64,000 bases of DNA, taken from contig NZ_JAHWXO010000002.1 of the NCBI RefSeq assembly GCF_019857205.1, forward strand, positions 372,001-436,000. Reading direction: 5' to 3'. This DNA comes from Qipengyuania pacifica (GTDB taxonomy: Bacteria > Pseudomonadota > Alphaproteobacteria > Sphingomonadales > Sphingomonadaceae). How positions within the stretch are numbered: position 1 is the stretch's first letter; every line of letters starts with the position of its first letter. Position numbers and translations under genes: made by a program. Shown here piece after piece: positions 29,412 through 39,707 of the stretch. The notes beneath the pieces are model-generated. The model searched no databases. It was not told the origin of the DNA and worked only from the letters and a program-made list of their open reading frames with translations.

Positions 29412-30316
29412 GTGTGATGACGACCATGCCTCCTCGTCTGGGCGAGGCGTTCGAGCGGGTACAGAGCGACATAGACAGCGCCTTCGATGCGTTTCTTCCC
29501 GTTCCCGACGATAGCCGGGCCCGTCTGGTCGAAGCGATGCGCTATGCCGCGATCGGCGCGGGCAAGCGCATGCGACCCCTGCTGCTAGTCGCGACTTCGG
29601 AACTCTTCGGCGTAAACCGCAATGCTGCAATCAACGCAGGGTGCGCGGTGGAGGCGATCCACGCCTATTCGCTTATCCATGACGATCTTCCCTGCATGGA
29701 CGACGATGCCATGCGGCACGGAAAACCTTCGGTGCACAAGGCGTTCGACGATGCAACGGCAGTCCTTGCAGGCGATTGCCTGCACGCGCTGGCCTTCGAC
29801 ATCCTGACGCAGCTCGACACCAGTGCGGATCCGTTCGTCCGCTCGGAACTCGTCGCCACCCTGGCCCGGGCCAGCGGCCACGATGGCATGGCTGGTGGGC
29901 AAATGATGGATATCGTCTCTCAGGAAGAGAATTACGATCTTCGCCAGATCACCAGGCTGCAACAACTCAAGACGGGGGCATTGCTTGCAGCCAGCGTCGA
30001 AATGGGCGCAGTGCTCGGCCGTGTGCCGCCCGAAGGGCGCGCGCATCTTCGTGCCTATGCCCGCGATATCGGCCTCGCCTTCCAGATCGCGGACGATCTG
30101 CTGGACGTGGAAGGTGACGAAGCGAAAGCCGGCAAGGCGCTGCGCAAGGATGAAGAGCAGGGCAAGCAGACCTTCGTGACGCTGATGGGTGTTGAACAGG
30201 CCCGCGCGCAGGCGACGATGCTGGTCGAACAGGCGGGTCGGCACCTCTCAAGCTACGGCGAAGACGCCCGGCTTCTTGTCGAACTCGCCGACTTCGTCGT
30301 GAAAAGAGATCATTGA
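29408..30316 (+). CDS. ispA: IspA, polyprenyl (farnesyl) diphosphate synthase
   Basis: 302 aa trans-prenyltransferase. First Asp-rich motif DDLPCMDDDAMR, second Asp-rich motif FQIADDLLDVEGD, plus GAGKRMRPLLL and the KTG motif (LQQLKTGALL). It makes geranyl/farnesyl diphosphate from IPP and DMAPP for ubiquinone, undecaprenyl and carotenoid chains. Start ATG 29408 lies in the xseB stop; the coaD ATG lies in its own stop (TGATG). xseB-ispA-coaD is therefore one translationally coupled operon. Confidence 0.93.
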   Translation: MSVMTTMPPRLGEAFERVQSDIDSAFDAFLPVPDDSRARLVEAMRYAAIGAGKRMRPLLLVATSELFGVNRNAAINAGCAVEAIHAYSLIHDDLPCMDDDAMRHGKPSVHKAFDDATAVLAGDCLHALAFDILTQLDTSADPFVRSELVATLARASGHDGMAGGQMMDIVSQEENYDLRQITRLQQLKTGALLAASVEMGAVLGRVPPEGRAHLRAYARDIGLAFQIADDLLDVEGDEAKAGKALRKDEEQGKQTFVTLMGVEQARAQATMLVEQAGRHLSSYGEDARLLVELADFVVKRDH

Positions 30317-30825
30317 TGGCCAAACGTATCGGCATTTATCCCGGAACATTCGACCCCATCACGCTGGGGCACATGGACATCATCGAACGGGGCGCCAAGC
30401 TGGTCGACGAACTGATCATCGGGGTGACGACCAATATCGCTAAATCGCCCATGTTCGACGACGACGAGCGTATCGCCATGGTCGAACGCGAAGTTGCCGA
30501 AATCGCCTGCGACACCATTCGCGTGGTCGGGTTCAACTCGCTGTTGATGGACTTTGCCGAACAGATGAATGCAGGGATTGTCGTTCGCGGAATTCGCGGG
30601 GTGACGGACTTCGAATACGAATATCAGCTCACCGGCATGAACCGCCAGCTCAACGACCGGATCGAAACGGTCTTTCTCATGGCCGATGTCGAACTGCAGC
30701 CGATTGCCAGCAGGCTGGTGAAGGAAATCGCCTTTTACGGCGGCCCGATCGAAAAGTTCGTCACCCCTGCGGTACGGGCCGATGTGGAAGCGCGGGTCCA
30801 GAAGATGGGGCCGCGCGGCGGCTGA
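30316..30825 (+). CDS. coaD: CoaD, phosphopantetheine adenylyltransferase
   Basis: 169 aa nucleotidyltransferase. The TxGH motif lies in GTFDPITLGHMDII. The conserved RGIRGVTDFEYEYQ and C-terminal IASRLVKEIAFYGGPIEKFVTPAV match CoaD, with IASR where many have ISSS. It makes dephospho-CoA from 4'-phosphopantetheine and ATP. ATG 30316 overlaps the ispA stop; a TTG one codon earlier is unlikely to be used. Confidence 0.96.
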   Translation: MAKRIGIYPGTFDPITLGHMDIIERGAKLVDELIIGVTTNIAKSPMFDDDERIAMVEREVAEIACDTIRVVGFNSLLMDFAEQMNAGIVVRGIRGVTDFEYEYQLTGMNRQLNDRIETVFLMADVELQPIASRLVKEIAFYGGPIEKFVTPAVRADVEARVQKMGPRGG

Positions 30826-30902
30826 CGGATGATTTCCACCTATTCATTGAACGGACAGACGCCTCGCGCTAGTGGGTCGGCAATCCATGACATTGCTACG
30901 GA

Positions 30903-31658
30903 ATGACGATGCTCAAGACTTCGCTAGCCATTGCTGCCGCGCTGACAATCGGTGCCGCGCCTCTAGCCGCACAGGTGGCGGAAGATCCTGCTCCGACCGA
31001 AAGTGAAGCGACTGCCCCTGCAGCTACGACTCCTGACGGTGATGCAGTGGACGCTGCGGCTTCGACCGAAGCTGAGGACACGCGGACATTCTCGCCTGTC
31101 AACTTCAACGTCAATGAAGATCTCGAGAACATTCTTCTGCTGGATCTGTCGAACGGCCAGCGGGTTGCCATCCGCCTCAAGCCTGACTGGGCGCCCCACC
31201 ACGTGGAGCGTATCAAGACCCTCACCCGGCAGGGCTTCTACGACGGGGTGATCTTCCACCGCGTCATCGATGGATTCATGGCACAGACGGGCGATCCGAC
31301 CGGTACGGGTACCGGTGGTTCGCAGCTTCCCGACATCGCCGAGGAATTCAACCGCATGCCCCATGTGCGCGGCACGGTTTCGATGGCTCGCGCGGCGAGT
31401 GAAGACAGTGCGAACAGTCAGTTCTTCATCGTCTTTTATCCGCGCCTGAACCTCGACAACAATTACACCAATTTCGGGCGGGTCATTTCCAACATGGCTG
31501 CGGTGGATGCGATCCAGCGCGGCGAACCGCCTGCCAATCCCACCCGCGTGCTTCAGGCGTCGATCGCAGCCGACAACAAGCCGGTCCCGGCGATGCCGGC
31601 GCCGCAGGTGCAGCAGGATATTTCGATCGACGATCTGAACGCGCCGATCGGCAACTGA
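30903..31658 (+). CDS. Peptidylprolyl isomerase, exported cyclophilin type
   Basis: 251 aa. The signal peptide (MTMLKTSLAIAAALTIGAAPLAA, cleavage about residue 23) is followed by a ~40-residue Ala/Thr/Asp/Glu-rich linker. The cyclophilin domain has VIFHRVIDGFMAQTGDPTGTGTG, the catalytic FHR, and SQFFIVF. A ~40-residue tail follows. It should speed proline isomerisation in periplasmic protein folding. It lies between coaD and queA on the same strand; a weak promoter (TTGAAC-N17-TAGTGG) lies upstream. Confidence 0.9.
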   Translation: MTMLKTSLAIAAALTIGAAPLAAQVAEDPAPTESEATAPAATTPDGDAVDAAASTEAEDTRTFSPVNFNVNEDLENILLLDLSNGQRVAIRLKPDWAPHHVERIKTLTRQGFYDGVIFHRVIDGFMAQTGDPTGTGTGGSQLPDIAEEFNRMPHVRGTVSMARAASEDSANSQFFIVFYPRLNLDNNYTNFGRVISNMAAVDAIQRGEPPANPTRVLQASIAADNKPVPAMPAPQVQQDISIDDLNAPIGN

Positions 31659-31695
31659 CTTTTCATTGCGCTGACCCCGCACTAGGGGCGGCGCA

Positions 31696-32724
31696 ATGAA
31701 AGTTGATCTCTTCGATTTCGAACTGCCGGTAGAACGCATCGCGCTTCGCCCGGCGCGGCCGCGTGATGCTGCGCGCATGCTGATCGTGCGCGAAAGCGGC
31801 CCGTTCGAAGATCGCGGCGTGCGGGACCTGCCTCAGATGCTGCGGGCTGGCGATGTTCTCGTTTTCAACGATACGCGCGTTATTCCCGCACAACTCGAAG
31901 GTCGGCGTGGCGAGGCTAAAATCGGCGCCACGCTGCACAAGCGCATCGACCTTCGTCGCTGGCAGGCCTTCGTCCGGAATGCCAAGCGGCTCAGGCCGGG
32001 CGATGTTGCCGAATTTGGTGGCGGCGTCACCGCCGTGGCTGAAGAGCGTCTGGCCGATGGAAGCTTCGTGCTGTTCTTCGAAGGGGAGGAGCCGGTCGAG
32101 GTCCTGCTCGAACGTGCCGGGCGGATGCCCCTGCCTCCCTATATCGCAGGAAAGCGCGACACGGACGAACAGGATCGCCTGGATTACCAGACCATGTTCG
32201 CGGCAGAGGATGGCGCGGTAGCTGCCCCGACTGCGGCGCTTCATTTCACGCCGGAACTGATTGCCGCTCTGGATGCAGCCGGCATCGGGCGCGAAACGCT
32301 GACTCTTCACGTCGGGGCAGGCACGTTCCTGCCGGTCAAGGCCGATGATACCGCCGACCACGCGATGCATTCCGAATGGGGTAGGGTGGACCGCGACGTT
32401 GCAGACCGCCTGAATGCCGCGCGAAAGGCAGGCGGGCGATTGATCGCGGTCGGGACCACCAGCTTGCGGCTATTGGAAAGCGCAACCAGGGACGATGGCA
32501 TGATCGGCGAATTTTCGGATGATACCGACATCTTCATCACCCCCGGTTACCAGTTCCGGGCAGTCGATGGATTGATGACCAACTTCCATCTTCCAAAATC
32601 GACCCTCGTCATGCTCGTCAGTGCGCTGATGGGACGCGAACGGATGCTGTCGGCCTATCGGTACGCGATCGAAAACGAATATCGGTTCTACAGCTACGGC
32701 GATTCCTCGCTCTTGCTGCCCTGA
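31696..32724 (+). CDS. queA: QueA, S-adenosylmethionine:tRNA ribosyltransferase-isomerase
   Basis: 342 aa, full length. [20 protein letters not shown] and [23 protein letters not shown] at the start, [17 protein letters not shown] in the middle, and [14 protein letters not shown] later are QueA hallmarks. It transfers and rearranges the ribosyl moiety of SAM onto preQ1 in tRNA during queuosine synthesis. tgt, the previous enzyme of the pathway, lies ~4.8 kb downstream. Its 3' end overlaps the convergent TetR gene by 31 nt. Confidence 0.96.
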   Translation: MKVDLFDFELPVERIALRPARPRDAARMLIVRESGPFEDRGVRDLPQMLRAGDVLVFNDTRVIPAQLEGRRGEAKIGATLHKRIDLRRWQAFVRNAKRLRPGDVAEFGGGVTAVAEERLADGSFVLFFEGEEPVEVLLERAGRMPLPPYIAGKRDTDEQDRLDYQTMFAAEDGAVAAPTAALHFTPELIAALDAAGIGRETLTLHVGAGTFLPVKADDTADHAMHSEWGRVDRDVADRLNAARKAGGRLIAVGTTSLRLLESATRDDGMIGEFSDDTDIFITPGYQFRAVDGLMTNFHLPKSTLVMLVSALMGRERMLSAYRYAIENEYRFYSYGDSSLLLP

Positions 32725-33290
32725 TCGGGGAACAGGCTTTTCGTATCGAGCATCCGGTCGATAAGCGCGTCGTCGACGGGAATTCGACCGTCCAGCATGA
32801 GCATGGCGATCCCGTGAGCGATTGACCACGCCTGTAAGGCAAGCGTCTCGGCCCGCTCGGAGTTGCTGGCGAGCGCCCGCGTATTGGCGATCAGCAAGGT
32901 ACGTGCCTCGTCTACGGGTTCCTCCTTGTCGACCGGTTTGCCCTGCGTGAACATCAGCCTGAAAAGTACGGGGTGGGCGAGGGCGAAGCGGACATAGGCC
33001 CGGCCCGTTTCGGCAAAACCGGCAGCACCTCCGCCGGCCTTTTGGGCGGCGGCGGCCTGTTCGCTGCCGAGCATTTTCAACCCTTCCCGGGCAAGCGCCT
33101 GGTCCAGAGCCTGTTTGTCGGGAAAATGCCGGTAGACGGCCGTCGGCGAAACCCCCACCTTGCGAGACAATTCGCGCAGCGAAGGCGCCTTTCCGTCGGG
33201 ACCTTCGAGAGCCCGCAGACCTTCGAGGACAAGCGCCTCGCGCAGATTGCCGTGATGATAGGCTTCACTCGAAGTTGACACTGTTACCAT
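32694..33290 (-). CDS. TetR-family transcriptional regulator
   Basis: 198 aa. The N-terminal HTH is in [30 protein letters not shown], followed by a TetR_C/WHG-type ligand domain ([16 protein letters not shown]). It is a dimeric repressor or activator. It is divergent from the carotenoid oxygenase. A 25-bp imperfect palindrome lies across both the oxygenase -10 and this gene's own start. I take ATG 33290 ([15 protein letters not shown]); a TTG at 33323 would extend it by 11 residues but would place the operator inside the coding region. The effector is unknown. Confidence 0.88.
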   Translation of the reverse strand: MVTVSTSSEAYHHGNLREALVLEGLRALEGPDGKAPSLRELSRKVGVSPTAVYRHFPDKQALDQALAREGLKMLGSEQAAAAQKAGGGAAGFAETGRAYVRFALAHPVLFRLMFTQGKPVDKEEPVDEARTLLIANTRALASNSERAETLALQAWSIAHGIAMLMLDGRIPVDDALIDRMLDTKSLFPDQGSKSEESP

Positions 33291-33302
33291 AGACCCTATG
33301 TT
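33275..33302 (+). promoter_or_regulatory. Sigma70-type promoter of the carotenoid oxygenase
   Basis: -35 TTGACA (perfect) at 33275-33280 and -10 TATGTT at 33297-33302 with 16-bp spacing. It lies 34 nt upstream of the oxygenase ATG and overlaps the start of the divergent TetR gene. The spacer and -10 are covered by the palindrome described separately, as expected for repression. Confidence 0.65.
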
Positions 33303-33306
33303 TACA
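33282..33306. promoter_or_regulatory. TetR operator candidate
   Basis: Arms TGTTACCATAG and CTATGTTTACA flank ACC and match as an inverted repeat at 9 of 11 positions, giving a 25-bp operator. It overlaps the -10 box of the oxygenase promoter and the ATG of the TetR gene. Binding would repress the oxygenase and control the regulator itself. Confidence 0.6.
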
Positions 33307-33335
33307 CCGTTCACTTTAACCAATGTGAGTCGGTC

Positions 33336-34766
33336 ATGGCAAGCGTCATAGAAAAAACAATCCGTAAAGCTGTCACTCCCGCCATTCAGGCCCTGGCGGG
33401 TGTCAACCGGAACAGGTTACCAGATGCCCGGACCAACCCGTTCCTGAACGGCGTCCACACCCCGCTGCGTGAAGAATTCACGCTGGACGATCTGCACGTC
33501 ACGGGCAGCATTCCCACAGAACTCGACGGTCGCTACGTTCGGATCGGCCCCAATCCGTATGGCAAGGGAGATAAGGGGCATCACTGGTTCCTGGGCGATG
33601 GCATGGTTCACGGTGTGCGCCTGAAGAACGGCGACGCTATATGGTATCGCAACCGGTTTATCCGATCGCGCGATCTCGAAGGGAAGGGCGGGCCCAAGTC
33701 AGTCGATGGACCGCGTCGCGGCTTCGGGGATACGGTGAACACCAATGTTCTGGCAATCGGCGACAAGATCATGGCGCTTGTCGAAGCCAGCAGCTTCCCT
33801 GTCCAGCTCGATGACGATCTCGAGAGCGTCGCTTACTCGGATTTCGGTGGGGGTCTGACGGGATCATTCACCGCGCATCCCCATGAATGCTCGGCAACCG
33901 GCGAATTCCACGCAATCTGCTACGATGGCATGTCGGCCGATACCATCCGCCACGTCGTTCTGGCGCGGAATGGAACGGTCTTGCGGGAAACGGAGATTGC
34001 CGTCCGCCATGGCCCGTCGATCCACGACTGCGCGCTGACGGAGAATTTCGTGGTCGTGCTGGATCTGCCGGTCACCTTCTCGATGCCGGCGCTCATTTCA
34101 GGGCACAGGTTTCCCTACCGCTGGAACCGCGCTCACAAGGCCCGTGTCGGTCTCCTGCCGCGCGGCGGCACGGGCGATCAGATCGTGTGGCACGAAGTTG
34201 AGCCTTGCTACGCTTTTCACGTCGGCAACAGCTTCGAAGACGATAGGGGGCAGGTTGTAATCGACCTGTGCGCGTATGAAACCATCTTCGATGGGGACAT
34301 GCCGGGACCGTATGGCAAGCCTCTCGGTCTCGAACGCTGGACAGTCGATGGCAAGGGCGGGCAGGTACAGCGCGATGTCCTGGACTCGTCGCCGCAGGAA
34401 TTTCCCCGGCCGGACGAGCGTTTCTTCACCACCGACTATCGCTATCTCTGGAGCATGGGGCTGCCGGATGATGGCGACCTCGAGTTCGTCGCGCCCATGC
34501 CGCTTTATCGCCACGACCTCGTCACCGGGGAGCGTATCCAGCACGACTTCGGCGACGGCCGCATACCGGGGGAATTCGTGTTCGTGCCGCGCGATGCTGG
34601 CGCGCCCGAAGGTGACGGTTGGGTCATGGGATATGTCATCGATCGAAATCGCGGGACGAGCGCGCTGGAAATCCTCGATGCCCACAGCCTCGAGACAGTT
34701 GCGTCCGTACACATCCCGCATCTTATCCCGCCGGGCTTCCACGGGAATTGGATCGCAGCTAACTAG
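33336..34766 (+). CDS. Carotenoid oxygenase family protein
   Basis: 476 aa seven-bladed-propeller non-haem iron enzyme of the carotenoid cleavage/lignostilbene dioxygenase family. ELDGRYVRIGPNPYG and HHWFLGDGMVHGVRL are the family N-terminus. Candidate iron-ligand histidines sit in FTAHPHECS, IHDCALTENFVV, YAFHVGNSFED and the C-terminal PPGFHGNWIA. It cleaves a polyene or stilbene double bond; which one is unknown. It lies downstream of a TetR-controlled promoter and just upstream of an ABC exporter pair. Confidence 0.9.
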   Translation: MASVIEKTIRKAVTPAIQALAGVNRNRLPDARTNPFLNGVHTPLREEFTLDDLHVTGSIPTELDGRYVRIGPNPYGKGDKGHHWFLGDGMVHGVRLKNGDAIWYRNRFIRSRDLEGKGGPKSVDGPRRGFGDTVNTNVLAIGDKIMALVEASSFPVQLDDDLESVAYSDFGGGLTGSFTAHPHECSATGEFHAICYDGMSADTIRHVVLARNGTVLRETEIAVRHGPSIHDCALTENFVVVLDLPVTFSMPALISGHRFPYRWNRAHKARVGLLPRGGTGDQIVWHEVEPCYAFHVGNSFEDDRGQVVIDLCAYETIFDGDMPGPYGKPLGLERWTVDGKGGQVQRDVLDSSPQEFPRPDERFFTTDYRYLWSMGLPDDGDLEFVAPMPLYRHDLVTGERIQHDFGDGRIPGEFVFVPRDAGAPEGDGWVMGYVIDRNRGTSALEILDAHSLETVASVHIPHLIPPGFHGNWIAAN

Positions 34767-34772
34767 GGGTCT

Positions 34773-35714
34773 GTGGATCCGATTCTCGAACTCAATGGCC
34801 TGTCCAAGGTCTACCGCGGCGGGCTGAAGGCGCTCGACAATGTCGATCTCAGCGTACGGAAGGGCGAGATATTCGCGCTGCTCGGGCCCAACGGCGCGGG
34901 CAAGACCACGCTTATCGGTGCGGTCTGCGGTCTCGTCCGACCCAGTTCGGGTACAATCCACGCCTTCGGCCACGATCTGGCAACCGACTGGCGCAAGGCG
35001 CGCAGCCGCATAGGGCTGGTCCCGCAGGAACTGAGCACGGACATGTTCGAACCGGTCGAACATGCCGTCAGCTATTCACGCGGCCTGTTCGGTCTCGCAC
35101 CCGACAGGCAGCGGATCGAAGAGATCTTGCGCAGCCTCAGCCTCTGGGAAAAGCGGGGCGAGCGGATCATGGCCCTGTCGGGCGGAATGAAGCGCCGCGT
35201 GCTCATCGCCAAGGCTCTCGCACACGAACCCGACCTCCTGTTCCTCGACGAACCCACCGCCGGCGTCGACGTGGAACTGCGCAAGGGCATGTGGGCGATC
35301 ATAGATAAGATGCGCGCGCGTGGCACCACCATCATCCTGACCACGCATTACATCGAAGAGGCCGAGATGATGGCCGACCGCGTCGGTGTCATCAATCGCG
35401 GCAAGCTGCTCATGGTTGACGAGAAAGACGCCATGATGGCCCGTCTCGGCCGAACCGAGGCACATATTACGCTTGCACAACCCCTCGCCACACTGCCTCC
35501 GGAAATAGGCCGGTTCCCGGTCGAATTGGAAGCGGGCGGAACGGTGCTCCGCTACCGAGGGGGCGATGGGACAGGAAAGGGTAAGGCCGAAGTCGCCGAA
35601 TTGACCAAGGCGCTCATCGGCGCGGGGATCGATTACGTTGGCATCGACACCCGTGAGAGCAGTCTCGAGGATATCTTCGTATCCCTGCTTGGCGAAGGCG
35701 AGGTACCGCAATGA
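34773..35714 (+). CDS. ABC-2 type exporter ATP-binding protein
   Basis: 313 aa. Walker A LGPNGAGKTTLIGAV, signature LSGGMKRRVLIAKAL, Walker B LLFLDEPTAGVD, and H-loop TTHYIEE are all intact. A C-terminal ~90-residue extension is typical of ABC-2 ATPases of the multidrug/polyketide type. Start is GTG 34773 behind AGGGG, 7 nt after the oxygenase stop. It overlaps the permease ATG by 4 nt. It drives export by the next gene product; the substrate is unknown. Confidence 0.92.
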   Translation: MDPILELNGLSKVYRGGLKALDNVDLSVRKGEIFALLGPNGAGKTTLIGAVCGLVRPSSGTIHAFGHDLATDWRKARSRIGLVPQELSTDMFEPVEHAVSYSRGLFGLAPDRQRIEEILRSLSLWEKRGERIMALSGGMKRRVLIAKALAHEPDLLFLDEPTAGVDVELRKGMWAIIDKMRARGTTIILTTHYIEEAEMMADRVGVINRGKLLMVDEKDAMMARLGRTEAHITLAQPLATLPPEIGRFPVELEAGGTVLRYRGGDGTGKGKAEVAELTKALIGAGIDYVGIDTRESSLEDIFVSLLGEGEVPQ

Positions 35715-36475
35715 TTTCCTGGCGCTCAACCTGGTCGATATACACCCGGGAGCTTGTTCGCTTTCTTCGCACGGCATTCCAGTCGGTGCTGGCACCCGTT
35801 CTCACGACCTCGCTCTATTTCATCGTGTTCGGAGCGGCGATCGGCGGGCGTATGCCCGATCTGGATGGGGTGCAATATGGCGCATTCATCATCCCGGGAC
35901 TGCTGATGCTCACCCTGCTGGGAGAGACCACCAGCAATTCAAGCTTCGGCATTTATATGCCTCGCTTTACCGGAACGATTTACGAATTGCTCAGCGCCCC
36001 TGTCGGCGTGACCGAAACGCTTATCGGGTTCGTAGGGGCGGCGATGACGAAAAGCCTTATCCTCGCGACGATCATATTGGTTACTGCCCGACTGTTCGTC
36101 GATTATTCGATCGCTTACCCGGTCTTGGCGGTATTCTACATCATGCTCGTCGCAGCCGCCTTCAGTCTCTTTGGGTTCATTCTTGGCATTTGGGCCGATA
36201 ACTTCGAAAAACTCGGCATAATCCCGATGCTGTTCCTTACCCCGCTGACGTTTCTGGGAGGCACGTTCTATTCGATCGATATGCTGCCGAAGCCATGGGA
36301 CACTATCGCTCTAGCCAATCCGATCGTTTATCTTGTCAGTGGATTGCGCTGGACATTCTATGGGACGAGCGACGTCAATATCTGGGTCAGCTTCGGTATC
36401 ACCTTGGGCTTTCTCGCCCTGTGCGTTTCGGTGATCGCGTACATTTTCAAAACAGGTTGGCGGCTACGCGCCTGA
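35711..36475 (+). CDS. ABC-2 type transporter permease
   Basis: 254 aa with six predicted transmembrane segments. It has the ABC-2 membrane domain pattern: YTRELVRFLRTAFQSVLAPV, ETTSNSSFGIYMPRFTGTIYELLSAPVG, and the late LTPLTFLGGTFYSIDMLP. It forms the exporter with the preceding ATPase, whose stop overlaps its ATG (ATGA). Such two-gene exporters move drugs, lipids or polysaccharide precursors. Context with the carotenoid oxygenase hints at an isoprenoid or aromatic cargo, which is inference only. Confidence 0.92.
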   Translation: MISWRSTWSIYTRELVRFLRTAFQSVLAPVLTTSLYFIVFGAAIGGRMPDLDGVQYGAFIIPGLLMLTLLGETTSNSSFGIYMPRFTGTIYELLSAPVGVTETLIGFVGAAMTKSLILATIILVTARLFVDYSIAYPVLAVFYIMLVAAAFSLFGFILGIWADNFEKLGIIPMLFLTPLTFLGGTFYSIDMLPKPWDTIALANPIVYLVSGLRWTFYGTSDVNIWVSFGITLGFLALCVSVIAYIFKTGWRLRA

Positions 36476-36537
36476 ATACGAACGCGCTTTGTCGATCAAG
36501 GGTGGCGAGCGCCGAAGAGCCGCGCTAGGCTTCTGGC

Positions 36538-37491
36538 ATGTTTGTGAGAACCGCCTTATTTACGTTTGCGGCTAGCACAGCCGCATTTGCATCACCGGCA
36601 AATGCCGAGCTCCCCGAAGCTGCCCGTCAGATGATCGACACAGCACTGGCTAGTGGCGATAACACCAAGATTGCGACCGTACTGGACTTGGCCCGCAAGA
36701 CATGGCCGGACGATGGGGAGGAAATCGCCGCGATCGAAGGCGCGTGGGGAAAAACTAAAGCCGAAAAAGCCGCTTTGGCCGCGAAGGAGAAGGAAGAGGC
36801 CATTCGGACTGCTGGTCTGCTCGACCGCTGGACAGGGCAAGGTGAATTGGGCGGATTCCATTCTACAGGGAATAGCGACACGACCGGCATTACCGCTGCG
36901 CTCCATCTCAAGCGACAGGGCATCGACTGGTCGCATCACTTGAGAGCGCGTTTCGATTATCAACGCCAGAATGGTATCACCAGTCGTGAGAAATACTTCG
37001 CGTCCTATGAGCCTCGGTGGGAATTCGATGAGGGCATCTTTGCTTATGGACTGGCACAGTATGATCGCGATGCCTTTCAAGGAATCGACGGCCGGTATGC
37101 TGTTTCCGGGGGATTGGGATATCAGGTGATCGACGGCAACAGTCTCAGCCTGTCGTTGAAGGCAGGACCGGCTTACCGCGTTACCGATTACACCGATGGG
37201 CGCGTCGAAAACCGCGTGGCCGGCCTCGCAGGCCTCGATTTCGACTGGCGGATTCTCGACCGGGTGACCCTGACGCAGGATGCAAATGCTGTCGCCGAGA
37301 CCGGCGGGCAGGCGGTCGTCATCGTGGACAGTTCCAATACTACGCTCAATCTGGTCACCGGCCTCGATTTCAAGGCTACCGAAAAACTTCGGGCGAGGAT
37401 GAGCTATGCGATTGATTATGACAGCAACCCTGCAGTAGGCGCTGTTTCGACCGACACGGTAACCCGTGCATCGATCGTTTACGACTTTTGA
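36538..37491 (+). CDS. DUF481 outer-membrane protein
   Basis: 317 aa. A signal peptide (cleavage about ASPANA, residue ~23) is followed by a ~75-residue helical, Lys/Glu-rich region. A DUF481-type beta-barrel then follows (QGELGGFHSTGNSDTTGITA, YQVIDGNSLSLSLKAGPAYR), ending in the aromatic C-terminus VYDF. Related proteins are salt- or stress-induced outer-membrane porin-like proteins of unknown function. It lies 62 nt after the ABC permease. Its stop is 3 nt before the tgt start, so tgt is probably transcribed with it. Confidence 0.88.
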   Translation: MFVRTALFTFAASTAAFASPANAELPEAARQMIDTALASGDNTKIATVLDLARKTWPDDGEEIAAIEGAWGKTKAEKAALAAKEKEEAIRTAGLLDRWTGQGELGGFHSTGNSDTTGITAALHLKRQGIDWSHHLRARFDYQRQNGITSREKYFASYEPRWEFDEGIFAYGLAQYDRDAFQGIDGRYAVSGGLGYQVIDGNSLSLSLKAGPAYRVTDYTDGRVENRVAGLAGLDFDWRILDRVTLTQDANAVAETGGQAVVIVDSSNTTLNLVTGLDFKATEKLRARMSYAIDYDSNPAVGAVSTDTVTRASIVYDF

Positions 37492-38625
<1,134 letters not shown>

Positions 38626-38650
38626 AGCGGGACTGGCCTAATTTGTAAAG

Positions 38651-39412
38651 ATGGCCACGCCTCCTCAAACCCGCCCTACCTCTGCTCAATGGGGGCTTCC
38701 GTATGCGGATGGCGCGAGTGGTCCCGCCGTTAAACGCGAGCAGACGTATATCATCGCCTTTGCAGTCTTGACGATCGTTGCGTGGCAAACGGCTATCGGT
38801 ACGTTGGCGCTCATGCCGTTTACGCTGCTTTCCACCTGGTGGCATGAGATGGCGCATGGTCTCATGGCGGCTGCACTTGGAGCTGAATTCGAGCGATTGG
38901 TCATCTTTGCGAACGGGTCGGGATTTGCAGAAAGCTCTGGCGACCTTGGGCGTATCGGCCAGGCCATCGTTGCTGCCTCCGGATTGCTCGGCCCCACCAT
39001 CGCGGGCTGCGTCTTGATCATTGCTTCGCGCTCACCCCGTGCAACAAAGGTGATGTTGTTCGTCCTGGCGATTGCATTGATCGCGAGCACCCTGATTTGG
39101 GTCAGATCTATGGCCGGCTGGATCGTGCTGCCGCTCTTTGCAGCAGGTGCATTCTTGATTGCATCCAGAGCAACGAGGAAATGTCAGAGGATCACTATCG
39201 AGTTCCTTGGCGTGCAAGGAGCGGTCAGCGTTTACCAGGACATCGATTATCTGTTCAGTCCAGGCGCCGCAGTAGATGGACAAGTTACCCTATCCGATAC
39301 GGGACGCATCGCGGAAGCGTTGATCTTTCCCTACTGGTTCTGGGGCGGGGCTATCACCATCGCAATTGCGGCAATGGTCTGGAAGTCCTTGCAGATTGCC
39401 GGCCGGACGTAG
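38651..39412 (+). CDS. M50B-like membrane protein (putative metalloprotease)
   Basis: 253 aa with about six transmembrane segments. The HExxH zinc motif is in WWHEMAHGL (His65, Glu66, His69). It is followed by AAASG-type GLLGPTIAGC, as in peptidase M50B family members, which cut substrates inside the membrane or may have lost activity. A clear third ligand is not obvious, so activity is uncertain. It has no recognised partner. It lies 25 nt downstream of tgt and is convergent with the 56-aa ORF. Confidence 0.75.
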   Translation: MATPPQTRPTSAQWGLPYADGASGPAVKREQTYIIAFAVLTIVAWQTAIGTLALMPFTLLSTWWHEMAHGLMAAALGAEFERLVIFANGSGFAESSGDLGRIGQAIVAASGLLGPTIAGCVLIIASRSPRATKVMLFVLAIALIASTLIWVRSMAGWIVLPLFAAGAFLIASRATRKCQRITIEFLGVQGAVSVYQDIDYLFSPGAAVDGQVTLSDTGRIAEALIFPYWFWGGAITIAIAAMVWKSLQIAGRT

Positions 39413-39416
39413 GTAG

Positions 39417-39587
39417 CTAGACCCGCTCTTTTTCGCGCATTTCCAGTATCGTCCCGCGATACGGGACGAACGTGCCGGCACTGTCCAAAAAGCCTGCACC
39501 AATAACATTCGCACGCGCCTGCGCATCGTTGAGGCTATCGTACCATTTGCCGCGACGATTGGGCGTGATGAAGCGGTATTGAGTCAT
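39417..39587 (-). CDS. Small conserved-looking protein, 56 aa
   Basis: Small basic protein starting MTQYRFITPNRRGKWYDSLNDAQ, with a mixed beta-strand pattern and no transmembrane segment. I do not recognise the family. ATG 39587 is chosen since the residues upstream are unstructured. A GGAAC-N16-GGTT sequence (39623-39599, minus strand) just upstream resembles an EcfG stress promoter with one mismatch in the -10. The gene is convergent with the M50B-like gene, 4 bp apart. Confidence 0.6.
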   Translation of the reverse strand: MTQYRFITPNRRGKWYDSLNDAQARANVIGAGFLDSAGTFVPYRGTILEMREKERV

Positions 39588-39656
39588 AGTAAAAACTGAA
39601 CCGCCAATCACCTTCCGCGTTCCTGCCAAGGCTTTGAAAATGCGGTGAATTGATAC

Positions 39657-39682
39657 AAAAAAGGCGGCCCTGAGGCCGCCCT
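39657..39682 (-). terminator. Rho-independent terminator of rpsD
   Basis: On the minus strand the stem GGCGGCC-TCAG-GGCCGCC is followed by six T. It starts 25 nt after the rpsD stop. This is the clearest intrinsic terminator in the window. Confidence 0.9.
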
Positions 39683-39707
39683 TTCCGTATATCGATGAAC
39701 CAAAGGA

